From Thermoanaerobacterium xylanolyticum LX-11 (GTDB lineage: Bacteria > Bacillota > Thermoanaerobacteria > Thermoanaerobacterales > Thermoanaerobacteraceae), in the NCBI RefSeq assembly GCF_000189775.2, contig NC_015555.1, positions 2,057,001 through 2,121,000 on the forward strand: DNA of 64,000 nucleotides, written 5' to 3'. Position numbers and translations under genes: made by a program. The notes beneath the pieces were generated by a model, which worked only from the letters and a program-made list of their open reading frames with translations, was not told where the DNA came from and searched no databases. Positions 63,680 to 64,000 of the stretch are shown here, one piece after another (the stretch's first letter is position 1; every line of letters starts with the position of its first letter).

Positions 63680-64000
63680 TCAACTTTCCCTTAAAGATTT
63701 TCTTATCACAAGCTGTGGTTTGAGAATTATTTTCTTCGAAATTATCGCGCCACCTGTTAATAGATTCAACATCGTTTCTGCGACTACTTTTCCCATTCGG
63801 CTTCCGTTTTGATCCACCGTAGTCAATGGGACAGGTAACATGGACGATTGCTGAATATTGTCATATCCTGCAATACCTATATCATAAGGTATATTAATGT
63901 TGTTTAAATAGCAGTACTTTATTACTCCTAATGCCACAGTATCATTTATGGCAAATATACTGTCAACACCTTTTTCAATTAGAACTTTTGCCAAGTTAAA
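63680..64000 (-). CDS. LacI-family transcriptional regulator, C-terminal part
   Basis: The window ends inside this gene; the visible 106 codons are the end of the ligand-binding domain: VDSIFAINDTVALGVIKYC, IPYDIGIAGYDNIQQSSMLPVPLTTVDQNGSRMGKVVAETML, and LKPQLVIRKSLRES, all standard for LacI/GalR proteins. The DNA-binding domain lies beyond 64000. Its position just before kduI-kduD suggests control of hexuronate genes. Confidence 0.9.
   Translation of the reverse strand, partial: FNLAKVLIEKGVDSIFAINDTVALGVIKYCYLNNINIPYDIGIAGYDNIQQSSMLPVPLTTVDQNGSRMGKVVAETMLNLLTGGAIISKKIILKPQLVIRKSLRES

Overview
The window looks like chromosome of a low-GC, endospore-forming, saccharolytic anaerobic Firmicute. 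Thermoanaerobacterium or a close relative is my best guess. The reasons are AT-rich DNA with strong AGGAGG-type ribosome sites, a spore protein Tlp, two T-box leaders, a LevR-type sigma-54 activator driving a cellobiose-type PTS, a xylose ABC transporter beside a XylFII-like sensor cassette, and hexuronate genes kduD/kduI. The genus is inference; no rRNA or other decisive marker is present. Most genes lie on the minus strand.

Layout. 1-5.4 kb: end of a metal ABC permease, an AAA/DUF4143 ATPase, a YiiX-like hydrolase, a TauE-type exporter and dusB. 5.5-9.4 kb: a large secreted double 5'-nucleotidase behind four perfectly phased Pho-box hexamers. 9.6-17.1 kb: a beta-glucoside PTS operon (IIB, IIC, MupG-like, IIA, GH4) behind a textbook -24/-12 promoter, with its activator upstream; the GH4 gene carries an in-frame amber codon. 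17.3-30 kb: housekeeping and transport (APC permease, Pit/DUF47 phosphate uptake, mutarotase-like protein, Tlp, leuS with T-box, ECF S-component, M28 peptidase, PBP1A). 30.1-41.4 kb: the most unusual region. It holds a chemosensory operon (GGDEF/HD-GYP, cheW, cheA, mcp, cheR, cheB; no cheY), an antisense IS110-family element in its leader, a c-di-GMP-I riboswitch with terminator on the operon strand, and a FimB-sized tyrosine recombinase flanked by perfect 24-bp inverted sites. 41.4-53.7 kb: an aminotransferase, a group II intron relic, xylFGH with its sensor cassette, and trpP with a Trp T-box. 53.7-64 kb: galactoside genes (GH36, GH2, ABC importer without ATPase) abutting a fossil MglC tail, then kduD, kduI and a truncated LacI regulator.

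How it may work together. The operon at 38.1-30.1 kb lies downstream of a riboswitch whose geometry predicts an OFF switch, and its first gene has both c-di-GMP-making and c-di-GMP-degrading domains, suggesting feedback. Immediately upstream is a possible invertible segment with a -10-like TATAAT facing the riboswitch, which suggests phase variation. The receptor in this operon is striking: no sensor or membrane segment, and both arms of its coiled-coil hairpin are lengthened by exactly four 56-residue (8-heptad) repeats, symmetric about the signalling tip. Sugar genes form three regulated modules: sigma-54/LevR for beta-glucosides, a two-component system with two anchored binding proteins for xylose, and LacI for hexuronates.
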